A stretch of DNA of 64,000 bases from Chenopodium formosanum (Eukaryota; Streptophyta; Magnoliopsida; Caryophyllales; Amaranthaceae), in assembly GCA_024500155.1 (NCBI GenBank), contig CM044877.1:33665001-33729000 (forward strand), given 5' to 3'. The notes beneath the pieces are model-generated. The model ran no database searches. It was not told where the DNA came from and worked only from the letters and a program-made list of their open reading frames with translations. Made by a program: the position numbers and the translations under genes. Of the stretch, positions 22,968-34,045 are shown one piece after another. Every line of letters starts with the position of its first letter. The first letter of the stretch is position 1.

Positions 22968-24449
22968 TTAGAAGTAGTATTTTTTGAGATTGTCTACATT
23001 CCAAGTTCTGGGAAGCCGCCTACCGTCTGGAGTTTCCAGGCGGTAGGTGCCGTCTCTCACTTCCTCATAGATTCGGTAGGGTCCTTCCTAATTGGGAGTT
23101 AACTTTCCAAGTTCATTCGCCCTACCGACTGCCTCCATTTTTCGTAACACAAGGTCATTCACTTTCAAAGGGCGCTTGTGCACTTTCTTGTTGTAGGCTC
23201 TGGTCATTCTCAGACGGTATATCTCATGTTGCAAGGCAGCATTGCCCCTGCGTTTCGGGATGGAATCCAATGCAAGCCGCATGGCTTCCCAATTTGCCTC
23301 TTCATCATACAACATGATTCTTAGAGTAGGCTCATAGCGTTCAATGGGCAAGACAGCCTCAGCACCATAGACCATGAGAAATGGGGTTTCACCAGTAGCC
23401 CCCTTTGCAGTTGTCCAGATGGCCCACAGGACATGGATTAATTCTTCTGCCCATAAACCACCGGCTCTTTCAATTTTCTTCTTTATGCCGTCTGAGATGA
23501 GTTTGTTGAAGGCTTCAACTTGGCCGTTTGCCTGAGGTCGACCAACTGAAGCAAAGTAGGTGGAGATGCCTTGATCTCCCAACCAAGTTGTGAGTTGAGG
23601 TGTTTCAAACTGAGGGCCATTATCATACACCGTAGACATAGGTACCCCAAACCGGGTGATGATGTTCTTCCAAATGAAAGAGATGACATCCTTTGTCTTG
23701 ATGTTCTTGACCGCCTCTGCCTCCACCCACTTGGTGAAGTAATCCACAGCCACCAAAATGTAGCGCTTTCCGCCTGGAGCAGGCGTATAAGGACCGAGGA
23801 TGTCCATGCCCCATTTAGCAAACGGGACCAGGCTGTGGATTGCCGTCAGATCAGTAGCCGGACGGTGGATCATTTTGCCAAACCTTTGACACTTGTCACA
23901 TTTTTTAACCATTTCCATGGCATCAGATTCAAGAGTTGGCCAAAAGTAGTGTCGTCTGGCTTTGACAGCCAAAGACCTGTCGCCTATATGAGAGGCACAA
24001 AACCCCGCATGTAGGTCTTCGAGAATCTCCTTCCCCTTTTCTGGGGTAACACATTTCAAGAGTGGCTTAAGGAAACCAGCTTTGAAGAGTTCTCCGTTTC
24101 TCATCTCGAAGTTTGCAGCTCGCTTTTTCAGGATGGCCGCCTCCTGAGGTGAATCCGGAAGCGTTCCCTCAGTGAGGTAAGCCCGAATGCCATCCATCCA
24201 GGTGGAACTTCGGTCAAGGACTCCAATGGGCTCTTCATGTATACTTCTTCTTTCCAGAACTTCCCAAAAGACTAACCGAGGTGTGTCACAGCAGGCGGAG
24301 GATGCTAACTTATACAGTGCATCCGCCTGATTGTTGTCTGACCGGGGAACTTGACTCAAATGAAATTCTTCAAGTGTCCCGGCTTCCTCTTTGACCGCCT
24401 GAAGATATTTGATCATAGCCGGATGGGTTGCTTCAAAGACACCCTCATA
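22968..24449 (-). pseudogene. Tat-like integrase
   Basis: The minus-strand frame continues from RNase H after a TAG. It holds the zinc-binding HHCC region (HAGFCASHIGDRS... CDKCQRFG), then the catalytic core with WGMDILGPY, VYDNGPQFET and NGQVEAFNK giving Asp, Asp, Glu. The C-terminal part has VLRKMEAVG and then WNVDNLKKYYF after a TAG at 23088-23090; the final stop is TAA at 22968-22970. Integrase joins the reverse-transcribed DNA to the host genome. Apart from the UAG stops the frame is intact. Confidence 0.85.
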
Positions 24450-24452
24450 CTA

Positions 24453-26321
24453 GCTAACAACCAATTGCGAATCAGAGTAGGCGTCAATTTTTGTTGCCCC
24501 AGCCGCCTTACACATACGGATGCCGGCTAGTAGGGCCTCATACTCCGCCTCATTGTTTGAGGCTTGAAACTTGAATCGTAGTGCATACTCAAATTTATCT
24601 CCCTCAGGAGACTCATAGATAACGCCTGCACCACAACCATTTTTTGTAGAACTCCCGTCCACATACACTTTCCAAACCTGATTGGGGTTATCCGGGGGAA
24701 CCGGACGTGTCATTTCAACAATGAAGTCGGCAAACGCCTGACCCTTCACTGCCTTCCTTGGTTCGTAAGTGATTTCAAGACTTTGCATTTCAATAGCCCA
24801 TTTTAACATTCTACCGGATGACTCCAAGGTTGACATTGGCCGCTTGAGAGGTTGGTCCGTGTATATAACGACCGGATGCGCCAAAAAGTATGGTTTCAAC
24901 TTCTTGGATGCCATATAAAGAGCGAGGCCAAATTTTTCAACCATGAAGTACCGGAGCTCAGCGTTCCTAAGAACATGGCTAACGAAATAGACAGGGAGCT
25001 GGATGCCGTCTCTCTCAGCAAGGAGAAAAGCACTGAGGGCATGATCCGAGACCGCCAGATACATGAATAACGTCTCTTTGGGCAGAGGGCTAACTAGCCT
25101 TGGCAAAGAGTGCAAGTGTTCTTTCAATTTCTGGAAAGCCGTCTCAGCCTCATCCCCCCATTCAAACCTAGTCTTCTTCCTGATAGCTTGGAAGAAGTAG
25201 AGGCATTTGTCACCTGACCGGCTGAGAAATCTTCCCAAGGCCGCCAGGCAACCGGTTAACTTTTGAACTTCTTTAACAGTACAGGGTGACCTCATGTCAA
25301 TTACCGCCTGTATGTTCTCGGGGTTAGCCTCTATTCCCCTTTGATCAATTAAAAATCCGAGAAACTTCCCAGACTCAACACCAAAAACACATTTCTTGGG
25401 ATTTAACATAACCCTATGCCGCCTGAGTGTGGTGAAGGTTTCTCGGAGATCATTAAGGTGATCCGCCTGGAGCTTTGATTTGACTATCATATCATCAATG
25501 TACGCCTCTACATTCCTTCCAATTTGATTTATGAAAACTGTGTTAATCATTCGTTGGAAAGTAGCAGGCGCATTCTTCAAACCAAACGGCATCACCGTAT
25601 AACAGAACAACCCCTGATCAGTGACGAAGGCCGTCTTCTCTTGATCTTTCTTCCACAGGGGGATCTGATGGAAACCTGAGTAGGCATCCATGAAACTCAT
25701 CAAGGCATGACCGGCTGTAGAGTCGACAAGGCTGTCGATCTTTGGAAGAGGATAGCTGTCCTTGGGACATGCTTTGTTGAGGTCCGTATAGTCAACACAC
25801 ATGCGCCTGGTACCATTCGGCTTCTTCACAAGCACCACATTTGCAACCCAATCAGGGAAGTTACATGGCCGAATGAACCCAGCGTCCAACAATTTTTTCA
25901 CTTCGGCGCCTTCCGCCTGACTTCTCTCCTCGCCGTGGTTTCTTTTCTTTTGCCGAATAGGCTTTCTCTTTGGATCCACGACGAGTTTGTGGACAGCGAG
26001 ATCCGGGCTGATGCCTGACATCTCCTCCACTTCAAAGGCAAAAATGTCTTTGAACTCTTTCAACAGAAGGTGTAAGTCTACACCCAACTTAGCATAAGCA
26101 GCCGTCCCAACCTTTACAGTTCGATCCGGACGAGAGTCATCCAGAGCGAAATCGATATGCTCACCAGCCGGCTGCGGACGGAGCTCATCTAACTGCTCTC
26201 CGGTCAGTGATTGCTATTTCTTTTCTTTCTTCACCTCCACCAGCTGGGTCATTTTTCTCTTCTTTCCGGCTGCTGGTGGGGCTTGGCTGGCATCCTTGAC
26301 TTCGTCAAGGTCTATTGGTTC
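24453..26321 (-). pseudogene. Tat-like reverse transcriptase and two RNase H domains
   Basis: The reverse transcriptase part has PLPKIDSLVDSTAG, FMDAYSGFHQIPL, MPFGLKNAPATFQRMI and the active site YIDD (AYIDDMIVKSK). A degenerate gypsy-type RNase H follows (MYLAVSDHALSAFLL), then a second RNase H with YVDGSSTKNGCGAG and NNEAEYEALLAG. A second, archaeal-type RNase H is a known mark of the Tat clade. UAG stops occur at 26322-26324, 26213-26215 and 24450-24452; the frame is otherwise unbroken and continuous with Gag and integrase. Confidence 0.85.
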
Positions 26322-26324
26322 CTA

Positions 26325-27665
26325 CCCCTGACCATCTGGGGCCACTGTATCTTTGACAGCCGAGAGATAGCACTCCCGGGCCGTCTTCTGATCCCCATTC
26401 AAGGAACCAACAGAGCCATCATCATTTTCATACTTGATCAGCATGAGCGAAGGGATGATTACAGCCTTGGCTTTGTTGAGGGTGGGCTGTCCTAAAATAA
26501 TGTTATAGGCGGTTAATTCCTCAACGACCAAGAACTTGACGACCAGGTGTCGCCCTTCTCCTTTTTCTCCCAACCGGATGGGTAAGTCAATTCGGCCGGC
26601 TAGGTACACCATTCCACCCCCAAAACCAACCAGGGGGTGGGACACCGAGTGCATGCTACTGGGCTTATACTTGAGCTTTTGCAAGCACTTGTAACTGATG
26701 ATGTCTGAGGAGCTACCGGTGTCTATAAGTATTCGTCCAACCAGCTGGTTGGCGACTTTGCATTCAATGACAACCGGATCGTCATGCGGGCGGCGAACCC
26801 TGCCCCTGTCCTTCTCACTAATCAAGACATCAGGGAAGGTGCTGCTAGCAGACGCCTGCTCCTCATCAACAGCCGAGTCCATCTGCCTCAGATGGCTCTT
26901 GGTGCCCCGAATAGTAGGGCTTCCGCAGGAGAATCCACCTACTATGGTGTAGACCGGATCTTTATCAGTGTCCGTACTACTAATAGGCTGGACGACCTTT
27001 GACGCCTGTCCTGGATTCTTCCCTTTGGACTTGGAGATGTAAGATTTCAACATCCCCTGGTCCGCCAGACGATCCAACGCCCTTTGTAAACAAAAGCAGT
27101 CATTGGTATCGTGGCCGACTTCCTCATGGAATTGGCAAAATTTATTTTTGTTCTGCTTCTGGAGGGAACTCTTCATAGGATTCGGCTTCTCAAGGGATAG
27201 CCTATCCTTGATCTCCATGAAAATGGAGTTGCAATCCTTTTTAAACTCGTACTTGGGGACGTACGGTTTAAACTCTTTCTTTTTCTTCCGGGACGGTTGA
27301 TCTGAGTCCTCCACCGCCCAGACTTCCTTTCTTTTCTTGCTCTCTTCCTTCTTTTTGGCCGGCTGGCTAGGCCGACTGTCTTTTGGTTTATCGGACTTCT
27401 TAGGGTCCGACTGATTTCCAGACGAGCTGAGGTCGGTCGCTTGTATAAAACTTTCGGCCTCCCTTAATGCCGCATGTAGGGTGAATGCCCCTTTCCTGAC
27501 CAGGTCGAACTTAAATGTTGACCCGTCTTTCAGACCCTTAAAGAAGTCTGTGAAAGCTACATCGTCAGACAACCCCTGGATTTGAATTCGGGTCAGGTTG
27601 AACCGCCTGACGTATGAGCGAAGGCCCTCCTTCTCACCCTGCTTGATGGTGCTCAAGTCAAGACT
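26325..27665 (-). pseudogene. Tat-like Gag (5' truncated) and protease
   Basis: The frame begins directly at the inner edge of the 5' LTR with TSLDLSTIKQGEKEGLRSY, the middle of a retrotransposon Gag domain. The zinc knuckle region is weak (CQFHEEVGHDTNDCFCL, 'C..H..H..C'). Protease follows with ILIDTGSSSDI, where DTG is the catalytic triad. The related element at 41035-43951 shows more than 1 kb of leader and Gag N-terminus upstream of the matching codon, so this copy has lost primer site, leader and Gag start. It cannot begin reverse transcription in the normal way. Confidence 0.8.
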
Positions 27666-28182
27666 TGTTTTGGGTGTTTTTAGTCCCTCGGGAGAGTTAC
27701 AGCTCGAAGATTGGTTCGGCGCGGCCTGTACCTGCAAAATAACGGAAACTCCTGTTGGTTGGAGTTCCGCCTCCGACGGTCAAGTTAGAACGTGTAGGAG
27801 AGTAAGAAGGTGCGGAAATAAAGGTGAGATCTTTACAGATCCCGAGATCAGGTGCTTTCTCTGATGTTTGAGAGAATGCAGGTGATGTAATAAATGATTG
27901 AATCAACTTGTCCCAAAAATGGGGAATCTCTCCCTATTTATAGGGTCATGGGAGAATGTGCCCTTACTCTAGGTCATGTGACCTAGATTTGGTGGGCTAT
28001 GACAAATCATGGGGAATTGGGCCTTGAAAGCCGTCATTCCTTGGTGTGACAGTGGTGTCCACGTGTCACTTCTTAATTGGCCTTTGCATAGACCTACATG
28101 ACAAGGACAAGTGTCTTAATAATGGGTAGACACGTGTCGTGCTCTCAGGCCGCCACGTGGCAGGGTAATTTTACCCAAAACA
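27666..28182 (-). repeat. 5' LTR of the Tat-like element
   Basis: This copy has the same length and ends as the 3' LTR, with about eight single-base differences by eye. Its inner edge (27666) touches coding sequence directly. The outer flank AGAAA duplicates 17963-17967. Confidence 0.95.
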
Positions 28183-28990
28183 AGAAACCTTAAACTTATT
28201 TGGATAGCAAAGTAGTATTGAGTATGGGGCTATTTTGCTTGTTTTCGTGTATTGTCTTTGTAAATTAGATCCATTTTTTCTTTAACAATATGTGTTGACA
28301 ATTACTGTTTTGTATATTGCTGGATGTAACTGAAGGTACTGCTAATAGAATTCCGTGCCAGCTTTTTTATTACTTGATCCATGATTCATTCAGTTAAGCT
28401 TTGGATTTGTCCGCAATACTGATCTAGTCAAGAACACTGGATGAAAGACCTTTTGGCTTTTTTAGTTCATTTATATATTTATGTTTAACTGACAATTTTA
28501 TGTTTAAATACAACATGTTGAATCTTGAGCCTATATTTTGTAATGTACTAATTTATACTTTGTAATTTTTTTTTTTTTTTTTAAGATTGGAAAAGGCAAT
28601 GTAGGTGCAACAAAAGAATAGGTCGGGACACTTGAGCATCAACAAGCAACTATATCGATCAATGTGGCCATCATCTATCTATTTTGGTTTTTAGTCTTAT
28701 ATTAGTGATGTATTTATTTAGGGACAAGCTACATACTATAATATGCGACTTTTTTTTTTTTAATGATTGTACTGTGTTGATGTTTTCTTTTATAAATTTG
28801 GTAATTAACTACGTACTCTTATTATTGTTGATTAATTATTGTTTTTTTTTTTAATCTAGTTATATAGAATATTTGTTTATTTTTATTTTAATGTTATTAA
28901 TTTAATTTAATTTATGATAAATTTAAATAATTATAATGTATGTATGATGATAATAATTTAATAAAAGAAAAAAAAAATCTTAAAAAATAA
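28183..28990 (+). other. CACTA sequence right of the retrotransposon
   Basis: This continues the CACTA after the nested insertion. A possible last exon of the second CACTA gene is at about 28585-28622: a T run ending TTTAAG, then IGKGNVGATKE and a TAG. It is in phase with the donor near 16916. Otherwise AT-rich, with no other gene seen. Confidence 0.35.
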
Positions 28991-29369
28991 ATCTAGACGC
29001 TTTTTAATGTCTACATAATTGCACATTTTCAAATTTCAAAGACTTTCCCGCCATACCATAGGCTGACACGAATAAACGCAAGACAACAAAATGCGTCGCT
29101 AAATTTGATTATGTGGACAGGAAAAAGAGTCACTAAAAAACTACATACATTTGGGATAATGCGCGAAATACGTAATTTTCGACGCTTCGTGTATTAGTTT
29201 GGACAATAAAAAGCGTCGAGAATCTCGACGCTTTTTTGTGTCCTTGAAAAATTTTTGACTCACGGATTTTCGACGCTTTTTTGCAGCATCGAGAAATAAT
29301 TTTTCAACGCTTTTTAGCGTCGATAAAAGGCCTAAAAAGCGTCCAGAAAACACGCTTTTTGTAGTAGTG
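28990..29369 (-). repeat. CACTA right subterminal and terminal repeats
   Basis: GACGCTTTTT or its complement AAAAAGCGTC occurs about eight times in both directions, including the hairpin CAACGCTTTTTAGCGTCG near 29307. The terminal repeat ends GTAGTAGTG at 29369. Density and spacing fit binding sites for the element's accessory protein. Confidence 0.85.
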
Positions 29370-29871
29370 CAAGTAGTTAGAAATGTATAGCACATAGCGA
29401 GTGAATTTTAGAATTATAACTAAGATCAAAAGAAGCTCAAGAGAGTCAAACCAAATCCGCACACGGTTCGAAGTCAAAAATATGAAAAATAGACACAAGT
29501 ATGCACTATAAAAAAAACTAAAAAAAAAAAAAAACCTAAGAAAACAATACATTGTTTTTCATTGTATGTAAACTCCCACTCCTAATGAATGGTACAAACC
29601 ATACAACACCTAAAAAGCAACAAAAAATCAACTAAACACTACTAACATGCACAAAGTGATGATTATAATCATCCTCCCCCAAGCTAAACATCACATTGTC
29701 CTCAATGTGAATAAAGAGGAACTAAAGCATAAATAAGGGAGAGGTACAACTCACAAAGGGGTGGGTAAGCAAAGGGAGCGTCAAAGGTATAGACACCTCC
29801 ACCACAATTGGTAGTTGTAATTGAGTAGCCGACGTAGCCAAGGAACTTAGCTTGGTTTGTACCTAGCAAAA
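29370..29871 (-). mobile_element. Part of Athila-like element B (left of the nested gypsy)
   Basis: On the minus strand 29670-29710 reads CACATTGAGGACAATGTGATG then TAGCTTGGGGGAGG, the internal motif also seen in element A at 6748-6790. It is the continuation of element B at 36029-37400, split by the gypsy insertion. The first part, 29370-29550, has no clear identity and contains an A run. Confidence 0.6.
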
Positions 29872-30614
29872 TGATGCAAGTCTAAGCATGGAGAACTTCG
29901 AAGATTTGCTTATCATGCATCAAGATAGTTTGTCCCTAAACATTAATTCAAGCCAAGCATTGCATGGACACTTTCTTGGATATCAAAGCAAAGCCACGGT
30001 TTGCTTAGTGGCTTTTCTTGGAGTCTAGTTCACTTTCTTGAACTTTCTTGAATTTTCTTTACTTAGATTTTGCTTACAAGTTTTTACCTTTCACTTGAAA
30101 GGGTTTTTCTTGGTTCAAGCATTAGGATCTTTAATCTTTAATTAGTTCTTTAATCTTTATTTATTTATTTAGTTGCTTTCAAAATCAGTTAGTTAGCAAA
30201 ATAAATCAGGTTATTTAGGCGTGTGCTTGCTCTCCAAGGAAGATTGGCGTGTGCTTGTGCGCCAAGGCGCTTGCTCTTCAAGCAAGTTAGAATTCTAGTT
30301 TAATTAGGATTGAATTAGGAACTTGTCCTAATCTTTCTAGGTAAACTAAATCTTATAAATAGGGATGTAAACACACGAATAAAAACACAAAGATTATTAT
30401 TATTGTTTTAAGTTTTAAACACTTAAGTTTTGTTGATTGTGATCAATTGCTGTTTTGCTTGTTTTAGTTAAAACATTCGTTTGGATTGATTAATTAGGTG
30501 GATTCTTAATTGATTAATCTTAGTTTTTCTTAATTCTTGGTGCATTTTTTATATAGAATTAGACTTAACATACCCCTTGTGTTTTGTTGATTTTCGGATC
30601 AATAATTCACATCA
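29872..30614 (+). repeat. 5' LTR of the gypsy element
   Basis: It opens TGATGCAAGTCTAAGC and ends TTCACATCA. A TATA box, CTTATAAATAGGG, is near 30352-30365. Confidence 0.95.
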
Positions 30615-30618
30615 TATT

Positions 30619-30634
30619 TGGTATCAGAGCCAGG
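30619..30634 (+). promoter_or_regulatory. Primer binding site, Met-tRNA type
   Basis: TGGTATCAGAGCCAGG lies four bases after the LTR. It is the standard plant initiator Met-tRNA priming site. Confidence 0.9.
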
Positions 30635-30906
30635 TTTGCGGAACTTCGGTAAAAATTAAACTGGGAAAAATTGGATGGGAAATTTTACGTGATTCTTTTT
30701 GCATTGACTCTAAAAACGTCCAGCTATCACCATATAAAATTTCATAATTTTTAGTTGAGTAACGCGCTCTACACAGCCTCAAACGTTTGGTGTTTGTGCA
30801 CTGATTTGCGGTTGGGAGTCCGGTTTTTGTGTTGCCTAGTTTTCCTTCAATATTCGATCTTTTAATCAAGATTTTTACATAAACTGACTTGGTTTGTGTA
30901 GGAATC

Positions 30907-31914
30907 ATGAGTGACGAGGAGGTTCCACAAGTTCCAAGGGGATTAACCTTAGAACAGGCTCAAAATCTTAGAAGAGACAGGCGAATTGACGAGTTGGCAG
31001 CAAGGATGGATGAGATATTAAAAAGGCTTGATAATCTTGCTGGAGATTCTTCAAGGAAAGGGAATTCTAACCCTAATTCTGGTTCAAGTGAGGAAGAACA
31101 ACCAAGGAGGAACCCAAGGAGGCTACGAAATAATTATTCCTCAAGTGATGAATCACCAAGGCCTAGGAGAAGAGATAGACCAAAGGATGATGATAGGAAC
31201 CTTAGATTAGATCTTCGCGAATTCAATGGGAGTATGAATGAACCTGAAAAATACTTTGAGTGGATTAGAAGGGCCGAGACACTCTTTGATTACAAGGAGT
31301 ATGATGAAAGGAAAAGATGCAAATTGGCTGATTTAAAACTGATCGGTTATGCTAGTCTTTGGTATGATAATCTAAAGAAGAAGAGGCATTAGGAGGGGCG
31401 TGCAAGAATCTCAACTTGGGAACAACTCAAGAGGCACATGAAAAAGAGGTTCGTACCTAGTGATTATATTCAAGATGTTTATCTTAAGATGCAACTTTTT
31501 AAACAAAATTCTATGACTGTTGAGAATTATATTGGTGAATTTGAAAAGTTATGCATGCTATGTGGCTTAGAAGAGATTGTTGAGCATAAGATTGCTAGAT
31601 TGATTTCGGGGTTGAATGATAATATTGCTGAAAAAGTTGAATTGCAACAATATTGGTCCTTTGAGGATGTTTGCAAGGTAGCTTTGAAAGTTGAAAAACA
31701 GATAAAGGGGAAGAAAGGGACGTACACTAAGTCCTTTGTAAAAGGTTTCACTAAACCTTTTGAAAAGAACAGCTTGGAGTAAAGTGGTTCTAGTTCGAAC
31801 TACAAGGAGACTAAATCAAAATTTGAAGCTCCTAAAAAGCTTGTTGAAGATAGGAAGTGCTTCAAGTGTGGTAGTGTTGGTCACATTGCATCTAATTGTC
31901 CATCAAAAAGAGTA
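30907..31914 (+). pseudogene. Gypsy Gag with zinc knuckle (two stops)
   Basis: The ATG at 30907 starts MSDEEVPQVPRGLTLEQ with a coiled N-terminus and a Ser/Arg-rich linker. The capsid domain includes DLREFNGSMNEPEKYFEWI and WEQLKRHMKKRFVPSDY. A zinc knuckle CFKCGSVGHIASNC (CX2CX4HX4C) lies at 31858-31899. Stops at 31390-31392 (TAG) and 31780-31782 (TAA) break the frame, which otherwise continues into pol. Gag packages the element RNA. Confidence 0.85.
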
Positions 31915-33310
31915 ATGACTGCTCAAGAGTGGGAACAAAAACAAGCTAAGTGTGAGCAAGGTAGTGACTATGAAGAAAAGAACGAAGAGGAAAACTTTGA
32001 AGAAGAGGAGGGGCATATTGACGAAATTGATCCCGAGACTCATGGTCAAAGTTTGGTTCTAAGAAGGGCACTACACTCTAAAACCGTACCTATGGAAAAC
32101 AATCAAAGGGAGAAAATCTTTCTTACAAGGTGCAAGGTAGAAGATAGGTTGTGTGATATGATCATAGACACGGGGAGTTGCACTAATGTGGTATCTACTA
32201 CTTTGGTAGACAAATTGAAGTGGCCAACTACAGAACATCCAAGCCCTTATAAGCTTCATTGGCTTAATAATTCGAGTGATGTTAAGGTAACTAAACAAGC
32301 CTTAATCTCCTTTTCAATTGGTAAATTTCATGATAAAGTTTTGTGTGATGTTTGTCCTATGGATGCTTGTCATATACTATTAGGCCGTCCTTGGCAATAT
32401 GATAGATTTGTGAAGTTTGATGGAAGGACTAATGTGTATGTTGTGAGAAAAGGAGAAAAAGAGAGATCGGTTGCTTTAAAACCTTTGATAAGCAACAAGC
32501 CTTCTAATGTTACCTCTAATTCGAAGAGTTCTTATTTGATTAGTGAGAGGGAATTAGAAAAAGAGATTTGCAGCAACAATGTGGTATATATACTTGTTTC
32601 TAATGAGATTCGAATTGATCAAGATAAACAAGTAAAGAGGCCGTATGAATTGGAATCTGTTTTAGAAGAATTCAAGGATGTCTTTATTAAGGAATTACCT
32701 CCGGGACTACCTCCTATTCGTGGGATAGAGCATCAAATTGGCTTGATTCCGGGAGCACCATTACCTAATAAGGCAGCCTATAGAAGTAATCCGGAAGAAA
32801 CAAAGGAGATGAAAAGGCAAATTGAAGAGCTTATGGCTAGAGGATACGTGAGGGAAAGTATGAGCCCTTGTGCCGTGCCTACTTTACTTGTCCCAAAGAA
32901 AGATGGGAGTTGGCGCATGTGTATTGATAGTAGGAGTGTGAATAACATCACTATCAAATACCGATTTCCTATTCCAAGATTAGATGATCTACTTGATGAA
33001 CTACATGGTTCACAGTTGTTTTCTAAGATTGATCTTATGAGTGGTTATCATCAAATTCGAATGAGAGAAGGAGATGAGTGGAAAACATCATTCAAGACTA
33101 AGTTAGAGTTGTATGAATGGTTGGTGATGCCGTTTGGACTCACTAATGCACCTAGCACTTTCATGAGGTTAATGCATGAGGTACTTAAACCTTTCCTTGG
33201 TAAGTTTGTTGTTGTTTATTTAGATGATATTCTGATTTACTCTAAAAATTTTCATGATCATTTAAATCATCTAACAAGTGTGTTTGAAAGTGTTAAGAGA
33301 GAAGAAACTC
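31915..33310 (+). pseudogene. Gypsy protease and reverse transcriptase
   Basis: Protease has MIIDTGSCTNVV and ILLGRPWQYDR. Reverse transcriptase has VPKKDGSWRMCIDSR, FSKIDLMSGYHQIR, MPFGLTNAPSTFMRLM and the active site YLDD at 33217-33228. A one-base change in the A/G-rich stretch near 33298-33310 shifts the frame just after VFESVKR; the thumb region continues in the next frame (YAKLEKCYF). It is continuous in frame with Gag. Confidence 0.9.
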
Positions 33311-34045
33311 TATGCTAAGCTTGAAAAATGCTACTTCTTAGTGCCTAGTGTTACTTTTCTTGGTTATGTTGTATCAAAGGATGGAGTTTCAGTTGATCAT
33401 TCGAAAGTAGAGGCTATTAAAACTTGGCCTATTCCTACTAATGTGAGTAAAGTAAGGTCTTTTCATGGTTTAGCTTCGTTCTATAGAAGATTTGTCAAGA
33501 ATTTCTCAAGTATTGTGGCGCCTATGACCGAATGTTTGAAGAAGGACAAGGGTAAATTCGAATGGACTAAAGAAGCTCAAAGTGCGTTTGAGTTGGTTAA
33601 AAAGAAGCTATGTGAAGCACCTATACTTGCGTTACCAGATTTCTCAAGTCCTTTTGAAGTTGAAACCGATGCTAGTGGAGTTGGAATTGGAGCAGTTTTA
33701 CTCCAAAAGAAGAGGCCTATTGCATATTTCAGTGAGAAATTGGGAGGAGCTCGATTGAACTATTCTACTTATGATAAAGAGTTATATGCCATTGTTAGAG
33801 CTTTAGATCATTGGAGTCATTATCTCCGACCTAATCACTTTGTGTTGCATTCTGATCATGAAGCATTGAAGTACATACATGGACAACAAAAGCTCAATTC
33901 TAGACATGCTACGTGGGTTGAATTTTTACAATCATTTAATTTTTCTTCAAAGTACAAAGAAGGGAAATCGAATGTTGTGGCTGATGCATTATCTAGAAGA
34001 TACACTTTGCTTGGAATTCTAAATTGCAAGCTACTTGGTTTTTAA
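33311..34045 (+). pseudogene. Gypsy reverse transcriptase tail and RNase H
   Basis: After the frameshift come [11 protein letters not shown] and the connection domain, then RNase H with [27 protein letters not shown] and HSDHEALKY, which carry the acidic metal ligands. The part ends at TAA 34043-34045, where a sense codon is expected because the frame continues as LIKEYYKSDDDF. Confidence 0.88.

Larger units (their letters stand above)
17968..28182 (-). mobile_element. Tat-like Ty3/gypsy retrotransposon with an antisense gene
   Basis: Two 517 bp LTRs (17968-18484 and 27666-28182) bound the element, and AGAAA flanks it on both sides (17963-17967, 28183-28187). The polyprotein is on the minus strand in the order Gag, protease, reverse transcriptase, RNase H domains, integrase. 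A spliced plus-strand gene lies between pol and the 3' LTR (the left one). Antisense extra genes at this place are known for Tat/Retand-type elements. The two LTRs differ at only about eight positions by eye, so the insertion is fairly young. No primer site separates the 5' LTR from gag. Confidence 0.9.

Noticed and set aside
23483..26018. Several plus-strand and alternate-frame reading frames opposite pol
   Set aside because: They are shadows of the well-supported minus-strand polyprotein.
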